Of a stretch of 64,000 nt of DNA, positions 17,071 through 27,200 are shown piece after piece. The position numbers and the translations under genes were made by a program. A model generated the notes under the pieces. The model ran no database searches. It saw nothing but the letters and a program-made list of their open reading frames with translations, and was not told where the DNA came from. Positions within the stretch are counted from its first letter, which is position 1, and each line of letters begins with the position of its first letter. The DNA lies in the NCBI GenBank assembly GCA_965215855.1, contig CBDCER010000003.1:2790001-2854000 (forward strand). Direction: 5' to 3'. Source of the DNA: J027 sp965215855. Lineage in GTDB: Bacteria; Chloroflexota; Anaerolineae; Aggregatilineales; J027.

Positions 17071-18144
17071 TTAGTATGGGTTCAGGACCGTCAGACGGTT
17101 GTAATGGCGCTCAATCGCCTCCAGAATTTCATCTGGCATGGGGACGATACCGCCCATACGCCCATAGAATCCGACAGGAATTTGCCCGCCAACAGCCAGG
17201 CGCACGTCTTCGATCATCTGGCCGGCATTCATTTCCACAACCAGCACGCCCTCCAGCTCATCCGCCAGTTCTGAGACACGTTCTTCAGGGAAAGGCCACA
17301 GTGTTTGCGGGCGCAGTAGGCCAACTTTTATGCCGCGTGCGCGGGCTTCCTCGACGGCGCTATAGGCAATGCGTCCGGCTGTGCCATAGCCAATGACCAG
17401 CATGGTCATATCGTCGGTGAAATATTCAGCCCAGCGTGCTTCAGATTCTTTGATAATTGCCAGCTTAGACTGGATTTTGAGGTTGAAGGCTTCCATTTCT
17501 TCACCGACCAGATAAATGGAGGTGACCACATTCGGGTCGCGGTCCTCTGCGCCAGTTAATGCCCAATCTGGTCGTTCTGTTTTCACTTCGTCCATAGAGG
17601 GCAACTCGGCTGGTTCCATCATTTGACCAATCTGTCCATCGGCGGCAACAATGACGATATGCCGGTATTTATCAGCCAGGTCGAAAGCCAGCACCGTGAA
17701 ATCTATCGCTTCTTGCACTGAGGCTGGTGCGAGGACAATGGGACGGAAATCACCATGTCCTGCCGAGCGCGTAACCTGAAAGTAGTCAGCTTGTGAGGGT
17801 AGAATATTGCCCAGACCAGGGCCACCGCGCATGATGTCTACCAAAACCACAGGAACCTCGGAACCTGCAATATACGAAAGACCTTCTTGCATTAAACTGA
17901 TGCCAGGACTGGACGATGATGTCATTGTCCGTACCCCAGTACAGGCTGCGCCATAAACCATATTGATGGCGGCCACTTCGCTCTCGGCCTGCAAGAACAC
18001 TCGGTTTTCTTCAATCATACGCCTGGAGAGATGTTCCAAAAGTTCAGTTTGGGGGGTAATGGGATACCCAAAATATGCCTGCAAACCGGCCCGAATTGCG
18101 GCCTCGGCGATGGCGACATTTCCTTTTAGCATTTCTTTTGCCAT
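17071..18144 (-). CDS. vorB: 2-oxoacid:ferredoxin oxidoreductase, alpha subunit (VorB-type)
   Basis: The ATG at 18144 follows GAGGAG at 8 nt, giving MAKEMLKGNVAIAEAAIRAG. Reading further upstream would only add MRSSL. Hallmarks are YFGYPITPQTELLEHLS, AESEVAAINMVYGAA, TSSSSPGISLMQEG and MRGGPGLGNILPSQADYFQ, as in VorB (3-methyl-2-oxobutanoate dehydrogenase) subunits. It forms the catalytic core with the beta subunit. The gene overlaps none of its neighbours and is part of the four-gene oxidoreductase operon plus CBS. Confidence 0.93.
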   Translation of the reverse strand: MAKEMLKGNVAIAEAAIRAGLQAYFGYPITPQTELLEHLSRRMIEENRVFLQAESEVAAINMVYGAACTGVRTMTSSSSPGISLMQEGLSYIAGSEVPVVLVDIMRGGPGLGNILPSQADYFQVTRSAGHGDFRPIVLAPASVQEAIDFTVLAFDLADKYRHIVIVAADGQIGQMMEPAELPSMDEVKTERPDWALTGAEDRDPNVVTSIYLVGEEMEAFNLKIQSKLAIIKESEARWAEYFTDDMTMLVIGYGTAGRIAYSAVEEARARGIKVGLLRPQTLWPFPEERVSELADELEGVLVVEMNAGQMIEDVRLAVGGQIPVGFYGRMGGIVPMPDEILEAIERHYNRLTVLNPY

Positions 18145-18155
18145 CAAACTACTCC

Positions 18156-18395
18156 TCATACCTTTGCTTTAGCCCGGACTTCTCGGAAAACAGTGATACT
18201 CGAATCCGGGCAAATAACCGTACATATTGCACAGCCAGTACAATGTCCTTCTGGGTCAACCAGTATGGCGGGGTGATAGCCTTTTGCGTTCAGAATGTCA
18301 TTATCAAGCACAAGCACATCTTGGGGACACGCTGAAAGGCAGAGGCCACACCCTTTACACCGATCCTGGTCAATGAAGATCGTTCCTCTTGCCAT
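18156..18395 (-). CDS. 2-[4Fe-4S] ferredoxin subunit (delta) of the oxidoreductase
   Basis: The protein (79 residues from ATG 18395, 7 nt after GAGGAGGG) carries two cluster motifs, CKGCGLCLSACPQ and CTGCAICTVICPD, giving eight cysteines for two [4Fe-4S] clusters. It passes electrons between the TPP centre and soluble ferredoxin. An ATG six codons upstream lies inside the SD and is not credible. It is the first gene of the operon. Confidence 0.93.
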   Translation of the reverse strand: MARGTIFIDQDRCKGCGLCLSACPQDVLVLDNDILNAKGYHPAILVDPEGHCTGCAICTVICPDSSITVFREVRAKAKV

Positions 18396-18448
18396 TGATA
18401 TAACCCTCCTCATGGGGAATATTCAGGAGTTTTGTGTATATAACCGAT

Positions 18449-18481
18449 TTGGGGAGAGACACACGCCTCCCCCAAGTTTTT
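18449..18481. terminator. Hairpin with T run in the divergent spacer
   Basis: TTGGGG (18449-18454) pairs with CCCCAA (18470-18475), followed on the plus strand by TTTTT. No plus-strand gene ends nearby, so it may instead fold in the minus-strand leader of the oxidoreductase operon. The rest of the 240-bp spacer (18396-18635) shows no other gene. Confidence 0.4.
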
Positions 18482-18635
18482 CGCACACAGCTTTTCTACT
18501 ATCGTAAACAGGGGGGCACGGCCTTGCCAGTACAGAAAATCACCTGTCCGATGGCTGGTTGTCATTTAGGCTAAGAGGACATTGCATGATAAACTTGCCG
18601 AAACATTTAGCAGTCTAGCCAGCAGGAGCTAGTTT

Positions 18636-21089
18636 ATGACCGACGAACCTATCATGGGGTTGACAGCGCAAGAAGCTGAAGAACGCAAGCAAAAAGGTCT
18701 GTTCAACCAAATGAATTTAAGCACGAGCCGCTCATTGAATGATATTTTAAAGGCGAATTTATTGTCGATTGCAAATGTCACATTATTGGCGATAGTTGTC
18801 ATTTTGGTGATTGTTGGCAAACCGGTAGATGCTTTTGTCACGGGTGGGGTGGTGATTATCAATGTCATTTTGGGCGCATTTCAGGAATATCGTGCCAAAC
18901 GCAAACTGGATCAAATTGCGCTGTTGGCTCGCCCAACAGTTACTGTTGTCCGCGATGGGCAGGAAACCCAAATCAACCAGACCGATGTGGTGGTGGATGA
19001 TGTTATTGTTCTGAACGCGGGTGACCAAGCGGTGGTTGATGGTCGCCTGATTGATAATCCTCGCGATAATAGCGGGGCGAAACGGGTGGATATGGATGAG
19101 TCGTTGCTGACAGGTGAGTCGGATCTAATTCCTAAATATCCGGGCGATGAAATTTTGTCAGGAAGTTTTTGTGTGGTTGGTAGCGGGCTATTCGTGGCCG
19201 AGAAAGTGGGCGAGGAGAGCTTTGCCCAAAAGCTGACAACAGGCGCACGGCAATATACGGTTGTCTTGACTCCACTTCAGCAACAAATCAGCATCATTGT
19301 GCGGGGTTTAGTGATGGTAGCACTGCTGTTGAGTGTTATGTTGGGACTGAAAGCGGCATTTAATCAAGAATTGTTCGCTGAAACCGTTGAGGAAGCCGCC
19401 GTCGCTATTTCGTTAATCCCCCAGGGTTTGTTGCTGATGATTACCGTCGCTTATGCGCTGGGGGCAGTGCGAATTGCGACGCGGGGCGTGCTAGTACAAC
19501 AAAGCAATGCCGTTGAGAGTCTGAGCCATGTTGATGTGCTGTGTCTGGATAAAACCGGCACGCTGACCACCAATCGCATTCTTTTCCATGCGCTGCATCC
19601 ATTAGGCGATAGTTCTGAAGACCAGTTGCGGCAAAGATTGGGAGATTACATTGCCAGCGTGGGAGCCGATACCCGCACCGGGGAGGCAATTGTCAACGCT
19701 ATTAGCGGACGTTCCCATCCGACAACGGCTGTCATCCCTTTTTCATCGGCACGTAAATGGGCAGCGGGGAGCTTTGAGCATGGAACGTATGTATTGGGTG
19801 CGCCGGAAATGGTAGTGCCTGGTGGCTCATTTCAACCCCAGGTCGCGCAACTGGCCGCGCAAGGCTATCGGGTGCTATTGTTTGCTCATTCGGACACTGT
19901 TATTCAACCTGACCAAATCCCTGAAGACCGCGAACCTGATTTGCCACCGGACTTGAGACCATTGGGTTTGATCAGCTTCACGGATGAATTGCGCCCAGAT
20001 GTACAGGATGTGCTGGCGAAGTTCCGCAAGGCTGGGATCACCCTGAAGTTAATTTCGGGGGATAATCCCGTGACGGTGGCGGCGCTGGCCTATCAAGCTG
20101 GCTTTTCGAGCGAAGATCTTTCCATTTCCGGCACAGAACTGACCGCGATGACTCAGTTGGAATTTGAGGAATCGGTGCGGGATTGTGCTATTTTCGGGCG
20201 CATCACGCCGGAGCAAAAACAGGCGATTGTGAATGTGTTGCGTGGTGAGGGGCATTATGTTGCCATGATGGGCGATGGGGTGAACGATGTGTTGTCGCTG
20301 AAACAGGCCCAGGTTGGCATCGCGATGGAGGATGGCAGCCAGGCCACCCGCAGCGTGGCCGATATTGTTTTGCTCGGCAATCGTTTCGCTGCATTGCCGG
20401 ATGCGTTTCTGGAAGGTCAGCGTATCCTCAATGGCATGAACGATGTTACGCGCCTGTTTCTCACGCGCACCTTCTATACGATTTTACTGATCCTCATTGT
20501 GGGTTTCATCGGGACAGAATTTCCGCTGACACCGCGCCATAATGCCTTGTTAACCACGCTGCCGGTCGGTCTACCGGCCTTTTTCCTGACAATGTGGGCC
20601 AAAACCGGCAAACCGAAAGCTGATCTCATCACCAGCGTTACCCAGTTTGTGTTCCCAGCGGGGTTCACTTTCACAGTTCTCTCCGTTTTTATCTGGATTC
20701 TGTACCGGACGTATGGCGTGGCATCGGTGGAAACCAGTCGGAGCGTATTGACGGCAGCGGCTTTGATCGGTGGGCTGTGGATCATTATTCTGGCTGAACA
20801 TGAGCGCGAAGATTGGCAGGATGACATTCCCAACCAATACGATTGGCGACGCATTGCGCTGGCGGGGGCCATGCTGGGATTATTCGGAATCATTATGGCT
20901 GTGCCAGGGTTGCGCGATTTCTTCGAGATGACGACCCTGTCCTGGGCTGATTTGGGGACGATAGCTGCTTCAATGACGGCTTGGGCCGCAGCCTTATACC
21001 TTGTGTGGCGCTATGATATTCTGGAACGATTGTTGATGCCGGATTATGGCAAAGACAACGCGCCGCCCGTCAAGTTGATTGTTGAATAG
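18636..21089 (+). CDS. CtpE-like P-type (calcium) transport ATPase
   Basis: An 817-residue P-type ATPase starting 8 nt after AGGAG. Actuator motif TGES is at 159-162, the IPQGL membrane motif near 261-265, phosphorylation site DKTGTLT at 305-311, and MMGDGVNDVLSLKQAQVG in the hinge. It has no heavy-metal-binding N-terminus and IPQGL in place of the CPC of metal pumps. The compact cytoplasmic loop and QEYRAKRKLDQIALL segment resemble mycobacterial CtpE, a calcium P2-type pump. It is probably a cation exporter or importer of the CtpE class; ion choice is inferred. It lies 9 bp before the next gene. Confidence 0.9.
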   Translation: MTDEPIMGLTAQEAEERKQKGLFNQMNLSTSRSLNDILKANLLSIANVTLLAIVVILVIVGKPVDAFVTGGVVIINVILGAFQEYRAKRKLDQIALLARPTVTVVRDGQETQINQTDVVVDDVIVLNAGDQAVVDGRLIDNPRDNSGAKRVDMDESLLTGESDLIPKYPGDEILSGSFCVVGSGLFVAEKVGEESFAQKLTTGARQYTVVLTPLQQQISIIVRGLVMVALLLSVMLGLKAAFNQELFAETVEEAAVAISLIPQGLLLMITVAYALGAVRIATRGVLVQQSNAVESLSHVDVLCLDKTGTLTTNRILFHALHPLGDSSEDQLRQRLGDYIASVGADTRTGEAIVNAISGRSHPTTAVIPFSSARKWAAGSFEHGTYVLGAPEMVVPGGSFQPQVAQLAAQGYRVLLFAHSDTVIQPDQIPEDREPDLPPDLRPLGLISFTDELRPDVQDVLAKFRKAGITLKLISGDNPVTVAALAYQAGFSSEDLSISGTELTAMTQLEFEESVRDCAIFGRITPEQKQAIVNVLRGEGHYVAMMGDGVNDVLSLKQAQVGIAMEDGSQATRSVADIVLLGNRFAALPDAFLEGQRILNGMNDVTRLFLTRTFYTILLILIVGFIGTEFPLTPRHNALLTTLPVGLPAFFLTMWAKTGKPKADLITSVTQFVFPAGFTFTVLSVFIWILYRTYGVASVETSRSVLTAAALIGGLWIIILAEHEREDWQDDIPNQYDWRRIALAGAMLGLFGIIMAVPGLRDFFEMTTLSWADLGTIAASMTAWAAALYLVWRYDILERLLMPDYGKDNAPPVKLIVE

Positions 21090-21098
21090 AGGCGCTAC

Positions 21099-22847
21099 AT
21101 GATGTTGAATTTGCAGGAAAGCCTGAAAGAATACGATTTACACCTGTTGCAGATCATCGCAAACCGCTGGGATGTTGACCTGGATACCCGCGATGTGGAT
21201 ATTGCTGCCGAACGGTTGGCGACGGCCATGTCGGTTCCAGATAAAGTGGCTGTGGAGTGGGAGCGACTGAAAGACAACGAACGGGGCGCTCTCCAAACTT
21301 TATTGGCGTCCTTTGAACACAAGATGCCAACGGCGCACTATGCACGGCTGTTTGGAGAGATACGGCACATGGGGCCAGATCGCCGGGAACGCGAGAAACC
21401 TCATTTGAACACCGAAGGCGTGGCAGAAGTGTTGTACTATCGTGGCTTGCTCTACCTGATGTTTGATGAAGGGAAAACAGGCGTGCAGAGTTTTGTGTAC
21501 GTTCCGGCAGACCTGGCAGACGTCCTGCCGACGCGTCAGGTTAGCTTTGAAATGGAAGATGATGAAGCATCTAGCCAGCCCGCCGACACAATGCAAGAAA
21601 TAGCAATGCCCAGCCAAATCGCCCAAGCCGATGATCCGCTTCATGTCCACCGGACGGATACTAGCATTGTTGATGATCTGACGACTATTCTGGCCTATAT
21701 TCATGTCCATCAAGTGCAGTTGGATCAAGGGGTAATTCCAGCCGATTTGCTGGCTGATATGCAACAACACATGATTGAACCATCGCGCCCCGACCGCCTG
21801 GAGATGATCCTTTATTTAGGGGTTGAAGTGGGATTGATTGTTGAGGAAGATGGGCACTTGCTAACAGTCCGCCAGGCCGTGCGATCCTGGCTGGAATATC
21901 CACGCACACGCCAGGTCAAAACGCTGGTTGATGGTTGGCAGAGGAGTACCCTCTTCAATGAACTCTGGCAAGTTCCTGACCTTGTACCAGAAGAAACTGG
22001 CTGGCGAAATGACCCGTTGTTGCTGCGCCAAACTTTGCGCGAAACCCTTCAGTTTTTGTATGGTGGCCAATGGCTCTCGTTGGCCGGTATGATTGCTGAG
22101 ATTAAAGAGGCCGACCCCGATTTTCAACGCCCCAGTGGTGATTACACTGGCTGGTATATTCGCGACCGGCAGAGCGGTGATTATTTGACCGGCTTCGAGT
22201 ATTGGGATCGCATTGAAGGTGCAATGCTGCACTATGCTGTGATTGGGCCGCTGTATTGGCTAGGGTTATTGGATCTCGGCGGTGAAACGCCCGACAAATC
22301 CGATAGCAATGCCTTCAAACTGAACGCTTTCGGCAAAGCTTGGATTGAGCGCAATCCCTGGCCGGTGGTGAAAGACCCTGAAACGCAGTTGGAAATTGAC
22401 GCCGATGGACAAATACTGGTTCCCCGTGCCGCCAATCGTTATGATCGCTTCCAGCTAGCGCGTTTTTCCACCTGGGGACCGTCGGGTGACCCTTATCGCT
22501 ATACACTAACTAGTACCAGCCTGAAACATGCCGATACACAAGGCATCCGACCTGAACACATTCGTGCATTTCTGCAACGGACAACCGGACAGCCGTTGCC
22601 TACCGGCGTGCAATCGTTGTTGGACACCTGGGAGACTACCGGTGGTGCTTCGATAGTTTTGGAGCATCTGCTGGTGTTGCAACTCGACGCGCCTGATTTG
22701 ATGAAACTGGTCTGGGAGACGCCCGCAATTCGACGATTTCTGGGTCGCCAGTTGGGGCCGCTGGCGGTGACGGTGCGGGCAGATCAGTGGGAGGGATTGG
22801 TCGCGGCATTAGAGCAACAGGGTATTCCAATAGACGCCAGAATTTAA
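21099..22847 (+). CDS. Protein with XPB/Ssl2 helicase N-terminal-like domain, no helicase core
   Basis: A 582-residue protein. The C-terminal third (ILVPRAANRYDRFQLARFSTW, YRYTLTSTSLKHADTQGI, HIRAFLQRTTGQPLPTGVQSLLDTW) resembles the Helicase_C_3 domain (PF13625) usually found in front of XPB/Ssl2-type helicases. The rest is helical with several winged-helix-like stretches. There are no Walker A or DEAD/DEAH motifs, so it is not a helicase on its own. In related genomes such proteins can accompany a separate XPB helicase, but none is in this window. It is probably cotranscribed with the P-type ATPase. Confidence 0.7.
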   Translation: MMLNLQESLKEYDLHLLQIIANRWDVDLDTRDVDIAAERLATAMSVPDKVAVEWERLKDNERGALQTLLASFEHKMPTAHYARLFGEIRHMGPDRREREKPHLNTEGVAEVLYYRGLLYLMFDEGKTGVQSFVYVPADLADVLPTRQVSFEMEDDEASSQPADTMQEIAMPSQIAQADDPLHVHRTDTSIVDDLTTILAYIHVHQVQLDQGVIPADLLADMQQHMIEPSRPDRLEMILYLGVEVGLIVEEDGHLLTVRQAVRSWLEYPRTRQVKTLVDGWQRSTLFNELWQVPDLVPEETGWRNDPLLLRQTLRETLQFLYGGQWLSLAGMIAEIKEADPDFQRPSGDYTGWYIRDRQSGDYLTGFEYWDRIEGAMLHYAVIGPLYWLGLLDLGGETPDKSDSNAFKLNAFGKAWIERNPWPVVKDPETQLEIDADGQILVPRAANRYDRFQLARFSTWGPSGDPYRYTLTSTSLKHADTQGIRPEHIRAFLQRTTGQPLPTGVQSLLDTWETTGGASIVLEHLLVLQLDAPDLMKLVWETPAIRRFLGRQLGPLAVTVRADQWEGLVAALEQQGIPIDARI

Positions 22848-22870
22848 GAGGAAAGAGTCTCTGGAAAGCG

Positions 22871-22904
22871 AAGAGGGGAAGAAACTGACCGTTTCTCCCC
22901 TCTT
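22871..22904. terminator. Strong hairpin between convergent genes
   Basis: AAGAGGGGAAGAAAC pairs with GTTTCTCCCCTCTT (one bulged A) around TGACC, between the stops of two convergent genes. There is no long T run on either side, so it may stop or protect both transcripts. Confidence 0.6.
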
Positions 22905-22923
22905 GGCTGGTATGCATTATTGA

Positions 22924-23330
22924 TTAATCGTCGTCGCCGGGACTATCGTCGCTGTCATCGTCGTCATCATCACTGGGACTGTCATCGCTGTCGTCATCAT
23001 CATCGTCGTCATCGCTGGGACTGTCGTCGTCGCCATCATCATCATCGTCATCATCGCTGGGACTGTCGTCGCCATCATCATCGTCGTCATCGCCGGGACT
23101 GTCATCGCTGTCGTCATCATCATCGTCGTCATCGCGGGGACTGTCGTCGTCGCCATCATCATCGTCGTCATCGCCGGGACTATCGTCGCTGTCATCATCG
23201 TCGTCATCGCCGGGACTATCGTCGCTGTCATCATCATCGTCGTCGCTGGGACTGTCGTCGTCGTCGTCATCATCGTCGTCATCGCCGGGACTATCGTCGC
23301 TGTCATCATCATCGTCATCGTCGTCAGCAT
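22924..23330 (-). repeat. Low-complexity Asp/Ser-Pro coding repeat
   Basis: Runs of GAT and GAC codons are separated by TCAGCGATGACAGTCCCGGC-like units every 30-70 bp, encoding (D)n-SDDSPG. Unit lengths vary, which is typical of slippage-prone sequence. Confidence 0.9.
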
Positions 23331-24069
23331 TTTCGACTGACAGCGCCACGAGTTGATCATCTACAACGATGACTTTGACCTCGACCAATGCACCTAGAAC
23401 TAACGTGTCTTCGATGACTGCATCGCTGATGTCGATGGTCAATCCGTTGACAACGATGAAGTTGTCGCCAATTTCGTCCAACGTGCCGGTGATCTCGATA
23501 ACGCCATCGTCGTCATCGGGGCTATCGTCGTCGCTGTCGTCCTCATCGTCATCTGGGATGGCAAGTTCGACTTCACGGGCAATCCATTCGCCAGCTTCGG
23601 AGAGTGTACCTTTTACCTCGACCAGGTCTCCAACCACTAGGTTGTCTTCGATCACCGCCTCTGTAATATCAAATGTCAGACCACTGACAACGATAGTGGC
23701 TTCGCCATAGCTTTCCAGAATGCCTTTGACTTCGAACTCGCCGGGCAACAAGCCATCTTCAATGACACTAACTTCAGTGGCAACCAAGACGCCTTCCGGA
23801 TATAGAATCGCCTCGACCCGTACCGCGAGGCCGACTTCTAACAAGCCGTTGATCTCAGCAGCGGTGATGTCAATAACTTGCTCGTTGACGACGATATGAT
23901 TGTCCGTCAACGTCTGGATAAAACCGATAAATTCAACTGATTCGGGGGAGCCAGAATCCTGGGCACGGACAATACCGGGCGTGCCGGAAATGCTGGCGAT
24001 GCCTGTGAGTGATAAGACAAAGACTACCAGCAGTAGCCACTGGGATGAACGGGTAAATCTTGAACGCAT
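22924..24069 (-). CDS. Secreted DUF5666 protein with long Asp/Ser-rich tail
   Basis: The ATG at 24069 is 6 nt from GGAGG (24072 is an in-frame alternative). A Sec signal peptide ends near VRAQDSG. Three DUF5666-like OB-type repeats follow (GFIQTLTDNHIVVNEQVIDI; LESYGEATIVVSGLTFDI; LDEIGDNFIVVNGLTIDI). After the third, roughly 130 residues are almost only Asp with SDDSPG/SDDSPS punctuation. The tail is intensely acidic and likely binds calcium or stays unfolded until it meets cations outside the cell (inference). The ligand of DUF5666 is unknown. Confidence 0.8.
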   Translation of the reverse strand: MRSRFTRSSQWLLLVVFVLSLTGIASISGTPGIVRAQDSGSPESVEFIGFIQTLTDNHIVVNEQVIDITAAEINGLLEVGLAVRVEAILYPEGVLVATEVSVIEDGLLPGEFEVKGILESYGEATIVVSGLTFDITEAVIEDNLVVGDLVEVKGTLSEAGEWIAREVELAIPDDDEDDSDDDSPDDDDGVIEITGTLDEIGDNFIVVNGLTIDISDAVIEDTLVLGALVEVKVIVVDDQLVALSVENADDDDDDDDSDDSPGDDDDDDDDDDSPSDDDDDDSDDSPGDDDDDDSDDSPGDDDDDDGDDDSPRDDDDDDDDSDDSPGDDDDDDGDDSPSDDDDDDDGDDDSPSDDDDDDDDSDDSPSDDDDDDSDDSPGDDD

Positions 24070-24154
24070 CATATACCTCCAGTTAATCAACGATACACCC
24101 ATACCGAGTCGATAACTGGAAAAAAGTTGCGGTAATTTTTGTTAACACGTTGCC

Positions 24155-24194
24155 GAGAAAAAACTCTCCCACTCTAATCTTGAGTGGGAGAGTT
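24155..24194 (-). terminator. Intrinsic terminator of the second repeat lipoprotein
   Basis: On the minus strand AACTCTCCCACTC pairs perfectly over 13 bp with GAGTGGGAGAGTT, followed by TTTTTT. It lies about 30 bp after the stop at 24222. Confidence 0.9.
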
Positions 24195-24221
24195 GTCGTT
24201 AGCCAGATTGGCTATGGTGGA

Positions 24222-27200
24222 TTATTGGAACGTCAGCCGGAAGGTATCCAGGATACGCAAGGCCGCCAAACCACGCCGGTTGACGCCATAGGTCAGTGAA
24301 GCATCAGTGAAGTCTACCGGGCCGCTGGGACTGACCGAGTTGACGCCGTTGCTGGCTCCTGTCATGGTGTTATACAAGTTCCACAATGGCACATCTAGAT
24401 CGGGGTGGGCCGAATGTTGCGTCGCCACCTCGACGATGACCTGATTGTATTGGCCTAGCGTCGTTGCATCGACTGTGCCATCGTCGGGTAGCGTGACCAA
24501 CACCGGAATCGTGCCAGTATTCAATGCTGTATCGACGATGGTTTCCAGATGGACGCGGAATGTATCGACCGGTATCGCAACCGCATTGGATGGGCTGAAG
24601 CTGACGAAGACGACTACTGGAGCCGTAACGCGCAACTCGCAAGCCAGCGGCGTCTCGCCCGGATTACATACGCCACCGTCAGCGGCGGCTGGATCAAGCA
24701 ATGTGCCGGTGTTCCAACCCGGATTGTTCGCTACGGTCTTAAAGCCGAAGTTGAATGCATCAATTGTTCCCTGAAGGCTGCCGTAGTTGCCCAGATTGTA
24801 GGTTCCTGCGGCCATTGATTCCAGGAAGCTGGAGCCGGAGAGCGAGTCGTCACCTACGATTGAGAAGGCATTCGGCTGCCTGCCGAAATTGTTGATGCCA
24901 TCACTGTAGACTGGACCCAGGTCCGGCAGCAAGGCGGCCATATCGGGGATTTCGGGGTACGGTGTCACATCGAAGGGCGGTGGGGGTGCAGCCGCCGTTA
25001 CCGTTACTGAGAAGGATGTGCTGTTGATGCCACCCTTGCCGTCATCTACGGTCACAGTGATGTTGGTTGTACCTTCTGCGACACCCGATACCGTCAGTTC
25101 AAACATATTGCTCTGGACAACGCCAGCCACACCCGGATTGTCAGAAGTTGGGGTCACAGTTAGTGCATCGCCGTCGGGGTCGCTGTAGTTAATGGCAACC
25201 AACAGCGATTGTCCAACTTCAACACCCTGTGGCGCAATCTGATCAATGAAGGGTTGCTGATTGGCTGCATTGACTGTCACTCCAAACGTGGTGCTGGCTG
25301 TGCCACCCTTGCCATCATCGACCGCGACTGTGATAAACGCTGTGCCTGCACTATTGCAACTGACAGTGAGTGTGAATCCAGCCACTGAAGCATCTGCTAC
25401 TGCACCGTTATCGGCAGTTGCGTTTACACTCAAGGGATCACCATCAGGATCACTATAGTTAATGGTGAGCGACAATACATCTCCGATGTTACAGACTTGT
25501 GGGTCAATCTGATCAATGAAGGGTTGCTGATTGGCTGCATTGACTGTCACTCCAAACGTGGTGCTGGCTGTGCCACCCTTGCCATCATCGACCGCGACTG
25601 TGATAAACGCTGTGCCTGCACTATTGCAACTGACAGTGAGTGTGAATCCAGCCACTGAAGCATCTGCTACTGCACCGTTATCGGCAGTTGCGTTTACACT
25701 CAAGGGATCACCATCAGGATCACTATAGTTAATGGTGAGCGACAATACATCTCCGATGTTACAGACTTGTGGGTTAATCTGATCAATGGTCGGTTGCTGA
25801 TTGGTTGCATTGACTGTCACTCCAAACGTGGTGCTGGCTGTGCCACCCTTGCCATCATCGACCGCGACTGTGATAAACGCTGTGCCTGCACTATTGCAAC
25901 TGACAGTGAGTGTGAATCCAGCCACTGAGGCATCTGCTACTGCACCGTTATCGGCAGTTGCGTTTACACTCAGGAGATCACCATCAGGATCACTATAGTT
26001 AATGGTGAGTGACAATACATCTCCGATGTTACAGACTTGTGGGTCAATCTGATCAATGAAGGGTTGCTGATTGGCTGCATTGACTGTCACTCCAAACGTG
26101 GTGCTGGCTGTGCCACCCTTGCCATCATCGACCGCGACTGTGATAAACGCTGTGCCCGCACTATTGCAACTGACATCCAGTTGATCTCCGTTCACCGTTG
26201 CAGTGGCGATCCCATTATTGTCAGAAATTGCTGTGACATTCAACAAATCACCATCAGGATCATTGTAATTGAGAGCCACTGGCAAAAAGTCACCGACTTG
26301 GCAGGCCTGTGGGTCAATCTGATCAATGGTTGGTGGCTGATTGATTGGCAGCGCGACGTTAATCGTAACACTGAAAACCTGAACAGCAGTGCCACCCTTG
26401 CCATCATCGGCAGTGACCGTGATGTTGGCTGTCCCCTGGCTCGCACAATTGACATTGAGTGTGACGGCATCGGCCATGCCGACGGTTGCCAATGCTTGAT
26501 TGTCTGACACTGGCGAAATATTCACGGTGTCGCCGTCGGGGTCGCTGTAATTGAGTGTCACCGGAACGACATCACCTTCGTTACAGGTCTGTGGCGCAAT
26601 TGGGTCGAGAATGGGTGACTGGTTGGCCGAGCCAACAGTGACTGTGAATGCTGTCGCTGCAAGACCACCCCGGTTGTCCTCTGCTGTGATGGTAATGGCG
26701 GCGACGCCTTCCGATACACAATTGACGGTCAACGCTGCCCCATTCAAGGCAGTACTGGCAATCCCGTCATTATCTGATGCCACAGTAGCCGTCACCGGAT
26801 CTCCGTCGGGATCGTAGTAGTTGGCTGTGAGGTTCAATTGTTCGCCCGCGACACATGCTTGCGCGGCAATTGGGTCTACAATCGGATTCTGGTTGGCGGC
26901 GTTGACTGTAACACCAAAGCTCCGGCTGGCAGTACCACCTTTGCTATCGTCTACGGTCACCGTAATCGTTGCACCGCCTTGCGCTGCGCCAGCGACCGTC
27001 AGTTCAAAGGTGTCACTCTGGAAAACTGTCGCCACACCTGTATTGTCGGATGTAGCCAGGATAGAGAGTGGGTCACCGTCGGGATCACTATAGTTGATCG
27101 TGACCAGCACTGTCTGACCAACTTCAAGAGCCTGCGGAGAAATCGCATCGAGAATGGGCGGATTATTGGGCACAACGGCTGGTGTGACTGTTACGTTGAA

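Noticed and set aside
18636..21089. Copper or zinc P1B-type pump linked to the nos genes
   Set aside because: No CPC motif and no metal-binding N-terminus; the motifs fit the CtpE-like calcium type.
22920..23372. Plus-strand Arg/His-rich frame
   Set aside because: It is the complement of the Asp codons in the DUF5666 tail and has no SD or homology.
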